Below, piece by piece: positions 34,623 to 43,888 of a stretch of DNA of 64,000 nt (positions within the stretch are counted from its first letter, which is position 1; the number at the start of each line of letters is the position of its first letter). The translations under genes were made by a program, and so were the position numbers. The stretch is from the NCBI GenBank assembly GCA_016711045.1, contig JADJTT010000007.1:372001-436000 (forward strand), in the 5' to 3' direction. Origin of the DNA: Saprospirales bacterium. GTDB lineage: Bacteria; Bacteroidota; Bacteroidia; Chitinophagales; Saprospiraceae. The notes below the pieces were generated by a model that had not been told where the DNA came from, ran no database searches, and worked only from the letters and a program-made list of their open reading frames with translations.

Positions 34623-37127
34623 TCACGTTATTTCCCATAGAAAGCTTTCTTTCTTTTTATCCCAATCGACCTTCACCTTGGCTCCTTTTTCGATCTCTCC
34701 CCCGATGATCTTATCCGACATGGGCGTAGCGATCCGTTCTTCTATGGTATCCTTGAGCGGACGGGCGCCGTATTGCGGGGAGAAACCGGTGCGCACCAGT
34801 TCCTTCTTCGCCGCATCCGTCCATTCAAATTGAATATGCTGGGTTTTCAGCAGGCGGGCGAAATTCTTCAACTGGATCTCCAGGATGGCTGAGGCCACCA
34901 CCTCCGATATCGGGGCGAAGGGCACCAGGTGCATCCCGCGACCGAGCAATTCGGGGCGGAAGGCTTTCGTGCCGTCGGGCATTCGGACATCGGCCATTTC
35001 CCGGCGCAGTTCTTCGCGGGTGGGGATATGTTTTTTATCGAATTGCTCCCCGATCCATTCGCTTCCGATGTTGGAGGTGAAAATGACGATGGCCTTGGTG
35101 AAATCGCCCGTTTTGCCCTGTTTGTCGTGCACGGCGCCTTCATCCAGGATTTGGAGAAAGACGTCGTATACGCTTTTGTGTGCTTTTTCTATTTCATCAA
35201 AAAGGACAACCGAGTATGGACGTTGCCGGATCTTGTTGACCAGTAGTCCGCCCTCTTTGTAGCCCACATAACCGGGCGGCGAGCCATAGAGCAACGCTGC
35301 CGAGTGTTCTTCTTTAAATTCCGACATATCGAAACGCAGCAACGCATTGGAATCGTTGAAGAGTTGTTCGGCGATGGTTTTAGCCAGCTCGGTTTTACCC
35401 GTACCGGTGGGGCCAAGGAAAAAGAAGGCGGCTGCCGGTTTATTTGTCTCGCGCAAGCCTGCCCGGGAACGGCGCAAGGCTTCAGCCACTGTTTTGAGGG
35501 CGTGATCCTGCCCTACTACCCGGCGCTGTAGAAGTTGTTCCAGTTGCAGGAGTTGCTTTTGCTCTTCCGCCTGGATCTTGCCCATCGGGATACCGGTGAG
35601 ATAGGCTACGGTGGCAGCGATATCGTCGGAAGTGGCGCTGGTTTTAGGTTCGGCGGTCCACTCCTTCAATTTGCCAAGTTTGGCATCAAAGCTCATCTCT
35701 CCATCTGAACCCAGGCGTTGCACCAGCAAGTGCGAGAGGCGGTTGCCGATGGACTGGTCGAGTTTTTTTCTGACGACATCAAGATCCTCCGCACTTCCTT
35801 CTTCCCCCAATATTTCTTTCCATTCGGTTTCGATCAGGTCGATCTCATCCCGGTTGGTATCATTCAGTACAGTCACGGCCGACATGGTCACGTCGATAAT
35901 TTCCAGGCGGATACGGGAAGTTTTTTGTCGCCCAGATAGCGCTTGGCCATTTGGACAGATAATGGAAGCGCCTCCGGTTCGAGTTTCACCTGGTGAAATT
36001 GTTCATAGCGGTCAGTCAGGCCGCGGAGCATCTCTACGGCAAGTTCTTCAGAAGGTTCCTCGATCCGGAGCACCGTAAAGCGCCGTTTGAAGGCGGCGTC
36101 ATTTTCGAAAAATTCGCGGTATTCCGACTCCGTGGTAGCCCCGATGAGGGTGAGTTCGCCGCGTGCCATTTCCGGTTTGAGGAGGTTGGCGGCGCCGGAG
36201 CCCACCGAACCGTTCGGATCGAGCAGGGTATGCATTTCGTCTATAAAGAGAATAGCGTTGCCCAGGCCTTTAATGGCGTGCAGTGTGTCTTTCAGACGGG
36301 ATTCGACTTCCCCTTTGTAGGCGCCGGCCACCAGGCGGCCGTTGACGTCGAGTTCGAAGATCGAGGCGTTTTGCAACCGCTGGGGCACTTTCCCTGCCAG
36401 GATGTTTTGGGCAAGGCCGCCCACAATGGCAGTTTTCCCTACCCCAGATTCGCCGACGATCAGCACATTAGGAGAGAGGCGTTTTCCGAGAATTTCAACC
36501 AGTTGTTTGAGTTCCTTTTCACGTCCGATCACCGGATCGATCTTGCCCTGGCGGGCACGGGCGGTGAGATCGTCGCAGAATTTTTCCAGGGCGCGATGGC
36601 TGCCGGAATTGGGCATCAGATGCGGCGCCTTTTTCGGGTTTTGCTCCCCTACCCTCCAGCGCTTCGCCCAGCGCATCAAGGAGCGTGGCGCGTTGCTCGC
36701 GACCGGCCTGGATCTCGCTCAGGGAGAGCGGAAAACGCTTGAGTTGATCGCCAGTAAACCCAATCTCGGGCGTACAGATTGCCTCGAGCAGGGTCAGCGC
36801 AGTGACGTTCTTTTCAATGCGTTGGCTGCGAAGGCGGTAAGCTTCCTGGAGTGCAGCCTGTACCTGCTCGTCGGCAGTAGGCGCCTCGATAGCGCGGGCC
36901 GATTTGGGCGTATTTTCGATACGCAGTTCCGCCCAGGAGCGGAGGTTGTGCACGTTTTTGCCGACCTGCTCAATGAAGGGAAACAGGCCGCTTTCTTCGC
37001 GCAATAAAGCCCACAGTAAGTGGCTCGACGTGAAATTTGCCTGGTGGTGTTCGCGCGCCTTGGCCTGTGCCGCGTTGATGGCGGTTTCGACTTCGGGGGA
37101 GAGGGGGATGTGGAGGGCGGTTAGCAT
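34623..37127 (-). CDS. tssH: Type VI sheath disassembly ATPase TssH (ClpV), two frameshifts
   Basis: Three consecutive frames form one ClpV of 834 residues. The N-domain is MLTALHIPLSPEVETAINAAQAKAREHH.... AAA domain 1 has VGESGVGKTAIV, ILFIDEMHTL and GATTESEYREFFENDAAFKRRF. AAA domain 2 has LGPTGTGKTELAKTIAEQLF, RFDMSEFKEEHSAALLYGSPPGYVGYKEGG and VVLFDEIEKAHKSV. Shift 1 is in the plus-strand C4 run 36646-36649 (one base too many; restores EGREQNPKKAPHLMPN). Shift 2 is at GG 35906-35907 (one base missing; restores KKLPVSALEIIDVTMSAV). ClpV recycles contracted TssBC sheaths, so a real break would block repeated firing. Confidence 0.88.
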
Positions 37128-37220
37128 TTTTGGGGTGTTTATTAATCTTGGTTCTTCCTTGAGATTTATAAAAATAGAGAAAGAAGCCGCAATTACTTAT
37201 CATGTTGTCAAAATAATTTT

Positions 37221-37586
37221 TCACCTTCCCATCTGGGCTTCTAATTCAGTCCCAGAAAAAATTTCACCATAATTTTCCAGTGCTAGAGACTTGAGGATTA
37301 GCTTTCCAAAACTGTCGTCGGCAATCGGGATAAATGAGCCTGGTATTCTCCCCGCCAAATCTTCTATTACATTTGTTAGGCTAAACCAATCTGGTTCATC
37401 CGCCAAACCGAAAAAACAACTAATATTGGTGTCCTTTTCTTTCAAGTAAGGTTTCAGTGGGGTTCCTCCATTATATTTCAGGAGAAATTGCTTGTAATCC
37501 TCCGGCAACTGAAAGGAATTGCTCTTTTCAAATTGCTTTAATTTTTCAGCGCTAAGCTTACCGAATTCATTAGGTTCTTCAATCAT
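37221..37586 (-). CDS. SMI1/KNR4 (SUKH) family immunity protein
   Basis: 121 residues. The SUKH fold motifs are clear: FQLPEDYKQFLLKYNGGTPLKPYL near residues 25-48, then DWFSLTNVIEDLAGRIPGSFIPIADDSFGKLILKSLA. SUKH proteins are immunity factors that bind nuclease toxins, especially HNH/WHH-type. It starts 9 bases after the stop of the PAAR-like/WHH gene, so it most likely protects against that effector. The frame is intact although the toxin gene is broken. Confidence 0.88.
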   Translation of the reverse strand: MIEEPNEFGKLSAEKLKQFEKSNSFQLPEDYKQFLLKYNGGTPLKPYLKEKDTNISCFFGLADEPDWFSLTNVIEDLAGRIPGSFIPIADDSFGKLILKSLALENYGEIFSGTELEAQMGR

Positions 37587-37594
37587 ACGATTTG

Positions 37595-38458
37595 CTATTT
37601 ATATTTTTTGCCGGTCGCTTTTTCAAAGTCACTCACACCTCCAGAATGTCCCACAGTCCTGTGTGCTCTTTTATTGACGAGTTCCATTTTCATGTTTCCG
37701 GTTTTAGGGTCGTAACTCCCGTGATGCCAAGTATACTTTGTTTATTTGATTTTACATTTTGCTTTTGCAGCTTTTTCATCTAATCTACGGCTTCCTGTCG
37801 CCTTTATAGGCACAGGGTTTTTCACACCAGGTTTGCTGTACCTGTGATTAGAAAAATCCGCTTTTGTTTTCCCTTTCTTTTTGAAATAGGAACCTTAAAT
37901 CCTTTTTTTTGCCTTTGCGCTGCAGTTTCTTTTTCTACCATTTTCCAAAAGTTTTGACATCCCGCCTTCATCGCCATTCCCGTCAATGACACAATCGGCG
38001 CCCCAGGCAAAAACTCATTCCCCCTTTGGGACCGGCAGCAACACGGACATCGGCAACACCATCGATTTTGGCTTGCTTTTACTTTCCTCCGACGAGGAAC
38101 CGGCAACATACCTGCGTCCTGGCATGTCATCACCGGGGCAACCCAAAAACGGAAACGGTTCCCCTTCCACTGGCACCGACATACTCCCCATGAAGATCTC
38201 CCCATCGTTTGAGGGCGGCTTAATAAACGTCCCGCCGATCGGGAAATGAGGTGGGGTCGCTTTCACGGTCGTCCCTGCCTGCGCCCGAGGTATCCCGTTG
38301 ACCATATTCGACGCACCCAGGATCGGCACAAACTCCATCGGGTCGTAGACCATTCCCACAAACGGATGCGGGATAGGCACCGGAGGAACGGGCCCCGGAG
38401 GTTGGATGATGTGAATATCCACCCCCAACACGATGTCGAATTGTTTGCCGACAAACAT
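37595..38458 (-). pseudogene. PAAR-like (DUF4150) effector with C-terminal WHH nuclease domain, broken
   Basis: The N-terminal 147 residues are a PAAR-like spike-tip domain (QPPGPVPPVPIPHPFVGMVYDP, PHFPIGGTFIKPPSNDGEIFMGS, SMVLPMSVLLPVPKG). One extra G (plus-strand C run 38020-38024) then shifts the frame; removing it gives ...NEFLPGAPIVSLTGMAMK. One missing A (plus-strand T run 37878-37882) is needed for ISKKKGKTKADFSNH...PIKATGSRRLDEKAAKA. That frame ends in YTWHHGSYDPKTGNMKMEL...HRTVGHSGGV, the WHH (HNH/EndoVII-type) nuclease motif, but a TAA at 37742-37744 precedes it. Restored length is about 287 residues. The paired SUKH immunity gene follows. Broken reading could be decay or sequence error. 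Confidence 0.72.
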
Positions 38459-38476
38459 GGCTTTACAGGGTTATCG

Positions 38477-39868
38477 CTATGCCGCCCGTTGAGGCAGGGT
38501 CTCTTCCCAGCCCTTGCCGAGCAATGAATTCATTTTTTCTTTGGTCGACAGATAGCCGTTCTTTTGTCCATCTGCCTTATAAATTTCCAACAACGATCGC
38601 CCGGAGTATCCCAACGTAGTGCTCTTTCTCGACTCTGGATCCAGGCGTTCGCTGATACACAAGGTTTCTTCGTAAAAGGGAACAGCCTCTTGTTTTCTCC
38701 CCAGGTTTTCCTGGCAATAGCCGCACATGCGAAGGGCTTCCAGTAAGTGAAAGATCAGGATACCTCCATTTGACCAATCCACTTTCTGGTCGTTGCTTTT
38801 ACCTTTCAAAATGGTCTTCAGTTCGTGCACCGCTTCCAGATAAGCATCGTGGGCTCGGTCGAATTGTCCGGCGCCAACCAGGGCGGCGCCTTTAAAAAAC
38901 AGGGCTTGTATGCCCAATTGGTCGAACAAATTGCCGCCGGGCAGCTCCACCTCGAGTTCCGGCATTTCTTTGATGATCGGCATCGGAGCGGCTGCTTTGG
39001 CGATGCGCCGGGCCTCCTCATAAGATTTCAGACCCATTTCCAGTTGACCTGCACTTGCCAGGCCATTTCCAGCGGTGCACAGCACGGTGATTTCCAGGTG
39101 TGGGAAGCCTGTTTGCCTGGCCAGATCCAGGGCTTTTTTGGCAGCCTGCCGGATACTGCCGGCATCCCTGCGGCCGACTTCCTGGGTGAGTTCAAAAAAG
39201 GCTTTGCGAAAGTGGGTACAGCCATCGTCCTGGTCTCCATACTCATTCATCAATTGGCGCATGATGCCCGGACCGTCGATCTCTGGCTTGATGGTGGTCA
39301 TGACGGAGCTGTATTTGACTGCCAGGGGCTCCAGTACATTATCTTCGGACACTTCGCAAATCATAAGGCGAATCTGGGGCGGTAGTTGCAGGGACAGGAC
39401 ATCGGTCCACCACTTTTTCCAGCCGGCGCGGTCATCGATCGTCACCGGAGCGATGAAAGCCACTACGAGTTCATCCTCGTCCATTTCAAGGCTGAGCACA
39501 AAATGGAAGAAATTACGTAAAAACCCAAGGGCTGTATTATCTGGCGTTTCCTGGTAAACGGAAGTCCAAGGTATTTCGATCCCTTCTTCAGCGAGCGCCT
39601 CCCGATCCTCTTCTACAAATGAGGACAGTTCATCAGAAAGAGCCTTTCCATATTGCACACTAGAAAGGAATGGGGATTCAAACCGAAGGAAGATTTCGGT
39701 AGAATCGCTGGATTCGTCGGCATTGGTCTGGTAAAAAGCGTCGATGAGGGAATAAGCATCCTGGTCAACAAGCCAACGGCAGATGCGGCTTTGTTTTTCA
39801 TTCCGGTACTCCTCCCAAAGGACCTGGAGGGAGTCCAGACACCGGGTAACAGCGTTAGAGCTGTTCAT
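38477..39868 (-). CDS. TPR-like cytoplasmic protein upstream of the PAAR effector
   Basis: 463 residues, no signal peptide. The first 180 residues form an alpha/beta domain of unknown family (FVLSLEMDEDELVVAFIAPVTIDDRAGWKKWW, PQIRLMICEVSEDN). The rest is helical with TPR-like repeats (GQLEMGLKSYEEARRIAKAA, GAALVGAGQFDRAHDAYLEAVHEL, LGRKQEAVPFYEETLCISERL). It is the first gene of the minus-strand type VI unit, 18 bases before the PAAR-like/WHH gene. That suggests a chaperone or adaptor that loads this effector (inference from position). I do not recognise a named adaptor family. Confidence 0.6.
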   Translation of the reverse strand: MNSSNAVTRCLDSLQVLWEEYRNEKQSRICRWLVDQDAYSLIDAFYQTNADESSDSTEIFLRFESPFLSSVQYGKALSDELSSFVEEDREALAEEGIEIPWTSVYQETPDNTALGFLRNFFHFVLSLEMDEDELVVAFIAPVTIDDRAGWKKWWTDVLSLQLPPQIRLMICEVSEDNVLEPLAVKYSSVMTTIKPEIDGPGIMRQLMNEYGDQDDGCTHFRKAFFELTQEVGRRDAGSIRQAAKKALDLARQTGFPHLEITVLCTAGNGLASAGQLEMGLKSYEEARRIAKAAAPMPIIKEMPELEVELPGGNLFDQLGIQALFFKGAALVGAGQFDRAHDAYLEAVHELKTILKGKSNDQKVDWSNGGILIFHLLEALRMCGYCQENLGRKQEAVPFYEETLCISERLDPESRKSTTLGYSGRSLLEIYKADGQKNGYLSTKEKMNSLLGKGWEETLPQRAA

Positions 39869-40054
39869 TTGATTTAGGGTTTGGGTAAGTAGTGAAAAAT
39901 GGCACTTCCCCTAATAGTCCATAAACACGTTAATATAGTGATTTTTTGGCAGAGAAGCAAGGTTGCCGGAATACAGTGCTGCGAAAATTTCAAAATTTTG
40001 TATGGCTTCACCCCAAAAGCAGCGGACAGATCAAATATCAATTTCAAGTTGATA

Positions 40055-40088
40055 AAAAGCGGGCATTCAAATTCGAATGCCCGCTTTT
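40055..40088 (-). terminator. Terminator after the hydrolase operon
   Basis: AAAAGCGGGCATTC and GAATGCCCGCTTTT form a 14-bp perfect stem with a 6-base loop, followed on the minus strand by TTTTTATC. It lies 7 bases beyond the stop of the hydrolase gene ending at 40095. It can serve both strands. Confidence 0.8.
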
Positions 40089-40094
40089 ATGCCA

Positions 40095-41498
40095 TCAATG
40101 CCCTTCCAACCACCCCAACAACCCTTCCCACATCATCTCTTTCGCATTATACCCCGTAAAGATGTCTACATGACCGAAATCGATCAGCTCATCGCCGGGG
40201 GCTTCCAGGGATGGAATCAGGTGCGTGACATCTGTACTGCCCAACCGGGCGATGCCGTATTTGGAGGTCTCACTAAAACCTCCTCCCGCTCCGATGTTGA
40301 GGACCGGCACCTTCACCTGGGCCAGATGATCGTCATAGGGCGAGTCCATGGAATAGGCTCCCATCAGGATGAAGTAATCCAAGTAGAAGCGGTGGGGCTG
40401 GTATTCGATGGCAGCCTTCATGAAATCCAGTATCTGTTCCTGTGTTGTATATTTCGGGGTGGCAGGGAAGTCATCGACCCAGTCTGCAGCCCAAAAATGA
40501 AAAGGAATATGCACAAAAGCGTTGCCACAGCCAAAAAACAGGGCTACCTGAAGGTTGGTCATTCCCGGAAAGATCGGCGAATCGCCATTGGGATCGCTCT
40601 CGGCCAGGGAACCTACCAGTGTGAAACCAAGATATATCTCGTATGTCCCCTGATCATAGGGTTCCTGGCTGAGCGTAAATTGCTCATCCCATGCCAGAAG
40701 CAGGTTGGGGAGGTCTGTTTTGAAGGCCAGATCGATGGAGACAAAACCCTTGATGTGCTGCTCGTCCGGATCGAGCTGGGTTTCCAGATCGAGTGCACCC
40801 ACTGCGGTAGCTACCCCGCTGCTGTAACCGGCCATGTTCATCTTGGCCAGCTCGTTGCCGGTGAGGTACCGGGCAATGCGGGCAATGGCCATTGCTGTGC
40901 GGGTGTCGCGAGCGGCTTTGTTGATACCGTAATCCTTGAACCAACCAAAGTCGGTGCCTTCTGCTGGTACGAAACACCAGGCCATATCAGCGCCCCATAC
41001 GTCCACGCCATTTTGGGCCAGGTAAATGGCCAGGCCAAAATCGTCAGCCATGGAGGGCGAATAAGTTGCAGGCAACATCATGCCGACAAAGTTTTTCAAG
41101 TCACCGTGCTGGTAGAAAAAGGCATTTTCAGTAACCAGCGGCTGCCCAGCCGTGCTTTCCTTCACCACCCGGTGAATGCCGATCTTGTCGTACTGGTTCG
41201 TCCCGATCTGCACCTCAAACGAATAATGCACAATATCGCCAGTCACCACTTCCCGCTTGTAATTCAGTAACTGGAGGCTCCCCAGGTCGAAGTCGAGCGT
41301 CTTATCCTCGGGCCACCCAGCCTGATCCAACAATTTTTTGGCAATGGTATAGGGGTCTACAGGGGTCTCGTCAATGATCTTTTCAATGATCTTTTCTTCT
41401 GGTGTAGGGTCCTTGTCTTTGTTGCAACTTACCAGGAACAAGGCGCCGAGGAGGAAGAATGTTCCAAAAATCAGGGATAAGAAGTGTTTTGATTTCAT
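40095..41498 (-). CDS. Alpha/beta-hydrolase lipoprotein (paralog 1)
   Basis: 467 residues. A lipoprotein signal (FFLLGALFLVSC, Cys about 25) is followed by the tag NKDKDPTPEEKIIEKIIDETP, then a long alpha/beta-hydrolase domain. The nucleophile elbow MAGYSSGVATAV (GYSSG) is near residue 225. The catalytic Asp is probably among VPVLNIGAGGG...TDVTHLIPSLEAPGDEL, and the His in LIDFGHVDIFTG near 448. The fold is that of lipases or acylamino-type esterases; the substrate is unknown. It shares long identical nucleotide stretches with the next gene upstream. Outer-membrane or periplasmic location is inferred. Confidence 0.8.
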   Translation of the reverse strand: MKSKHFLSLIFGTFFLLGALFLVSCNKDKDPTPEEKIIEKIIDETPVDPYTIAKKLLDQAGWPEDKTLDFDLGSLQLLNYKREVVTGDIVHYSFEVQIGTNQYDKIGIHRVVKESTAGQPLVTENAFFYQHGDLKNFVGMMLPATYSPSMADDFGLAIYLAQNGVDVWGADMAWCFVPAEGTDFGWFKDYGINKAARDTRTAMAIARIARYLTGNELAKMNMAGYSSGVATAVGALDLETQLDPDEQHIKGFVSIDLAFKTDLPNLLLAWDEQFTLSQEPYDQGTYEIYLGFTLVGSLAESDPNGDSPIFPGMTNLQVALFFGCGNAFVHIPFHFWAADWVDDFPATPKYTTQEQILDFMKAAIEYQPHRFYLDYFILMGAYSMDSPYDDHLAQVKVPVLNIGAGGGFSETSKYGIARLGSTDVTHLIPSLEAPGDELIDFGHVDIFTGYNAKEMMWEGLLGWLEGH

Positions 41499-41547
41499 AA
41501 CGGCGTTTGATGTTTGTTTATAAAATAATTTACAGGAAGAACCCTGA

Positions 41548-42959
41548 TCAATGTGCCTCCAACCAATCTACCAACTGTCCCCACCACAGATCCTTCGCAT
41601 TGAGCGCCGTAAACAGGTCGATGTGCCCGAAGTCTTCCAGTACGTTTTCCGGGTCCTCCAGGGAGGGGATCAGGTGGGTCACATCCGTGCTGCCCAACTG
41701 ATCGATACCGTACTTGCTGGTTTGACCGAACCCACCTCCCGCGGCGACGCACAGGACGGGAACTTTGATCTGGGAGAAATGATCGTCATAGGGGGAATCC
41801 GCACTTTCGCCATGGAGTATGCATTGGTCGTAGTAGAATTTATTAGGTTGCCACTCAATGGCTGACGCCATGAAATCAAAGCTCTGCTCCCTGGTCAAAT
41901 ATTTCAGATCGCCGGCCGGAAATCCATCCACATAATCAGCGGCCCAATAGTGGAAAGAAAACTCATCGCCGAAAATTGGCCCGGAGGAGAAGAATTGGGC
42001 CACTTCGAAATTCGTAAAACCGTCGATGATAGGAGAATCTCCTCCCGGATCTGTTTTCGCCAGTTCTGCTACCAGTGTAAAGCCAACGAAAGCTGCCCAG
42101 TTGCCGTTATTTAATTCTTCCACTCGGATGACCAAGTCATTATTCCAAGTTTGGTGGACTTCCGGCCGGTCAGACTTGATCGTCAGGTCCACGGGAATGA
42201 AGGTCCTTGCATGCCGTACATCCGGATCCAACTGGGTTTCGAGATCAAGCGCCGCCACCGTTTCGGACACGCCGCTACTGTAGCCGGACATGTTCAGGCC
42301 TGTTAGCTCGTTTCCGGTCAAATACCGGGCAATGCGGACGATTGCCATGGCTGTACGCAAATACCGCACGGTTTGCCCAAGATCATAATTTTCGAAATAG
42401 TCAAAATCGGCGCCCGAAGCCTCTGCTGGTGGAAAGCACCAGGGTTGGTCAATGCCCCAAACATCAATATTGTTTTGGGCCAGAAAGATGGCCAACCCAT
42501 GGTCGTTGGGCATGGAAGGTGAATACACTGCCGGCAGCATCATTCCGACAAAATTTTTGGCATCCCCATGCTGAAAAAAATAGTTTTTCTCCGTCTTCAG
42601 CGGCTGGCCAGGCGTACTCTCCTTCACCACCCGGTGAATACCGATCTTGTCGTACTGGTTCGTGCCGATCTGCACCTCAAACGAGTAATGTACAATATCG
42701 CCGGTCACCACTTCGCGCTTGTAGTTCAGCAATTGAATGCTGCCCAGGTCGTAGTCGAGCTTGACTTCCTCCGGCCAGCCTGCCTGATCCACCAGCTTTT
42801 GGCAATGGTGTAGGGGTCAAGCGGCGTTTCGTCGATGATCTTTTCAATGATCTTTTCTTCTGGTGTAGGGTCCTTGTCTTTGTTGCAGTTGACAAAGAGC
42901 ATGGAGCCGAGGAGGAAGAATACTCCCCAGAACAGGAATAGGATGTGTTTAGGTCTCAT
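41548..42959 (-). CDS. Alpha/beta-hydrolase lipoprotein (paralog 2), frameshifted
   Basis: The gene matches paralog 1 end to end. Signal and tag are MRPKHILFLFWGVFFLLGSMLFVNC-NKDKDPTPEEK. The frame breaks at the plus-strand T4 run 42797-42800; one more A turns IAKSWWIRQ into IAKKLVDQAGWPEEVKLDYDLG. Restored length is 470 residues with the nucleophile in MSGYSSGVSETV and the His in VLEDFGHIDLF. Domain content and likely location are as for paralog 1. It starts 45 bases after the LytTR gene, so the three genes probably form one unit. Confidence 0.8.
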
Positions 42960-43004
42960 GATTATGTTTGTTGTTTGTTTACAAAATGGGGAGAAAGAAA
43001 CCGA

Positions 43005-43412
43005 TTATCCGGCCGCCTTTTTCAGGAAATCAGCCTTTCTGGCCTTGGATACGGGCAACTCCACGCCATTGCTCATAACCACCGTTCCTCCCTCGCCGCG
43101 GAGGTAGCGTGCCAGATGTCGCAAATTGATCAGGTAGGAATGATGGATCCGGCAGAAAGCATGCTTTTCCAGCTGGGCCTGGGCCTTCTTTAGTGACTGG
43201 GAGACCAGCATCTTATTCCCATCGGCAAGAAACAAGTAGCAATAATTGCCATTGGCTTCCAGGTAGAGGATATCCTGATCGGGAATAAAGTCGACCCCAT
43301 TACCATTCGGGAATGGGGTCCGACGGATAAGGGTCAGTTGCTCAAACTGACGCAGCAAAACTTCAAGGGTTTGAGATGCTTCACAGGGGGTCAACAGGGG
43401 GTTTTCGGACAT
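43005..43412 (-). CDS. LytTR-domain DNA-binding regulator without receiver domain
   Basis: 135 residues. The LytTR motif set is clear at about 25-130: FIPDQDILYLEANGNYCYLFLADGNKMLVSQSLKKAQAQLEKHAFCRIHHSYLINLRHLARYLRGEGGTVVMSNGVELPVSKARKADFLK, given here in short as DILYLEANGNYCYLFLADG, F-CRIHHSYLIN and LPVSKARK. There is no response-regulator receiver and no membrane segment, so it is probably a one-component regulator. Adjacent position suggests it controls the hydrolase pair downstream. Family membership is sure; target and signal are inferred. Confidence 0.88.
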   Translation of the reverse strand: MSENPLLTPCEASQTLEVLLRQFEQLTLIRRTPFPNGNGVDFIPDQDILYLEANGNYCYLFLADGNKMLVSQSLKKAQAQLEKHAFCRIHHSYLINLRHLARYLRGEGGTVVMSNGVELPVSKARKADFLKKAAG

Positions 43413-43888
43413 AGAGCAGGTGTTTTTTGTTAATACCTATTTGGGGCAGAATGTGACTTGGTTTTTAAGGAAAGTGTACTCAATGTCCTTCAATCCACGC
43501 CAACATATCCTCCCACATCACAGGGTATAGGGGTCTACAGGGGTCGCATAATTGATCTTTTCAATTTAATAGAGTAACCGGACTTTATTTTAGAATGGGG
43601 ACATTGGAAACGCGCACCACGAGACAACGCAAAGGACTCTTTAAAAATAGGAAAACCTGTTTGTCGATTTTAAAAAAATGGATAACTGGTGGGAATGAAT
43701 AAATAATTGGTGGATTCTACAAGATCACCACCCTTCCAGCCCTCCCATTTTCAGGGAGGCGCTGACAAGGGGGTTAGGGCCCCAGGATTTATCAAGGGTC
43801 AATCTACATTCCTGAATAGCTGAAAGAGGGGAAATGTGACCCAAATCCGACCGTTTTTTTACCTTTAGGAAAGATTTTTTTTCACCCG
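43413..43888. other. Intergenic stretch with gene remnant and a short inverted motif
   Basis: No intact gene. It holds the remnant hydrolase (43480-43565), a C/G-rich patch at 43728-43790 (CCACCCTTCCAGCCCTCCC...GAGGCGCTGACAAGGGGGTTAGGG) and TTTTTTTTACCTTTAG at about 43853-43867, a degenerate TAnnTTTG-like box about 22 bases before the sigma gene. I see nothing else. Confidence 0.5.
43480..43565 (-). pseudogene. Remnant of a third hydrolase paralog (internal deletion)
   Basis: On the minus strand, DNA like the 5' end of the two paralogs (ATTGAAAAGATCAATTATGC, then CCTGTAGACCCCTATACC coding PVDPYT) runs straight into ATGTGGGAGGATATGTTGGC..., coding MWEDMLAWIEGH plus TGA. The latter matches the C-terminus of paralog 1 (MMWEGLLGWLEGH plus stop). 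About 1.3 kb between them is missing. This indicates that a third tandem copy existed and was deleted, perhaps by recombination. Confidence 0.75.

Noticed and set aside
22378..39868. Extracellular contractile injection system (eCIS) instead of type VI
   Set aside because: TssK, TssF/G pair, VgrG with gp27/gp5 parts, ClpV and TssN/TssO-like membrane proteins are present; no eCIS tail-terminator or tape-measure genes are seen.
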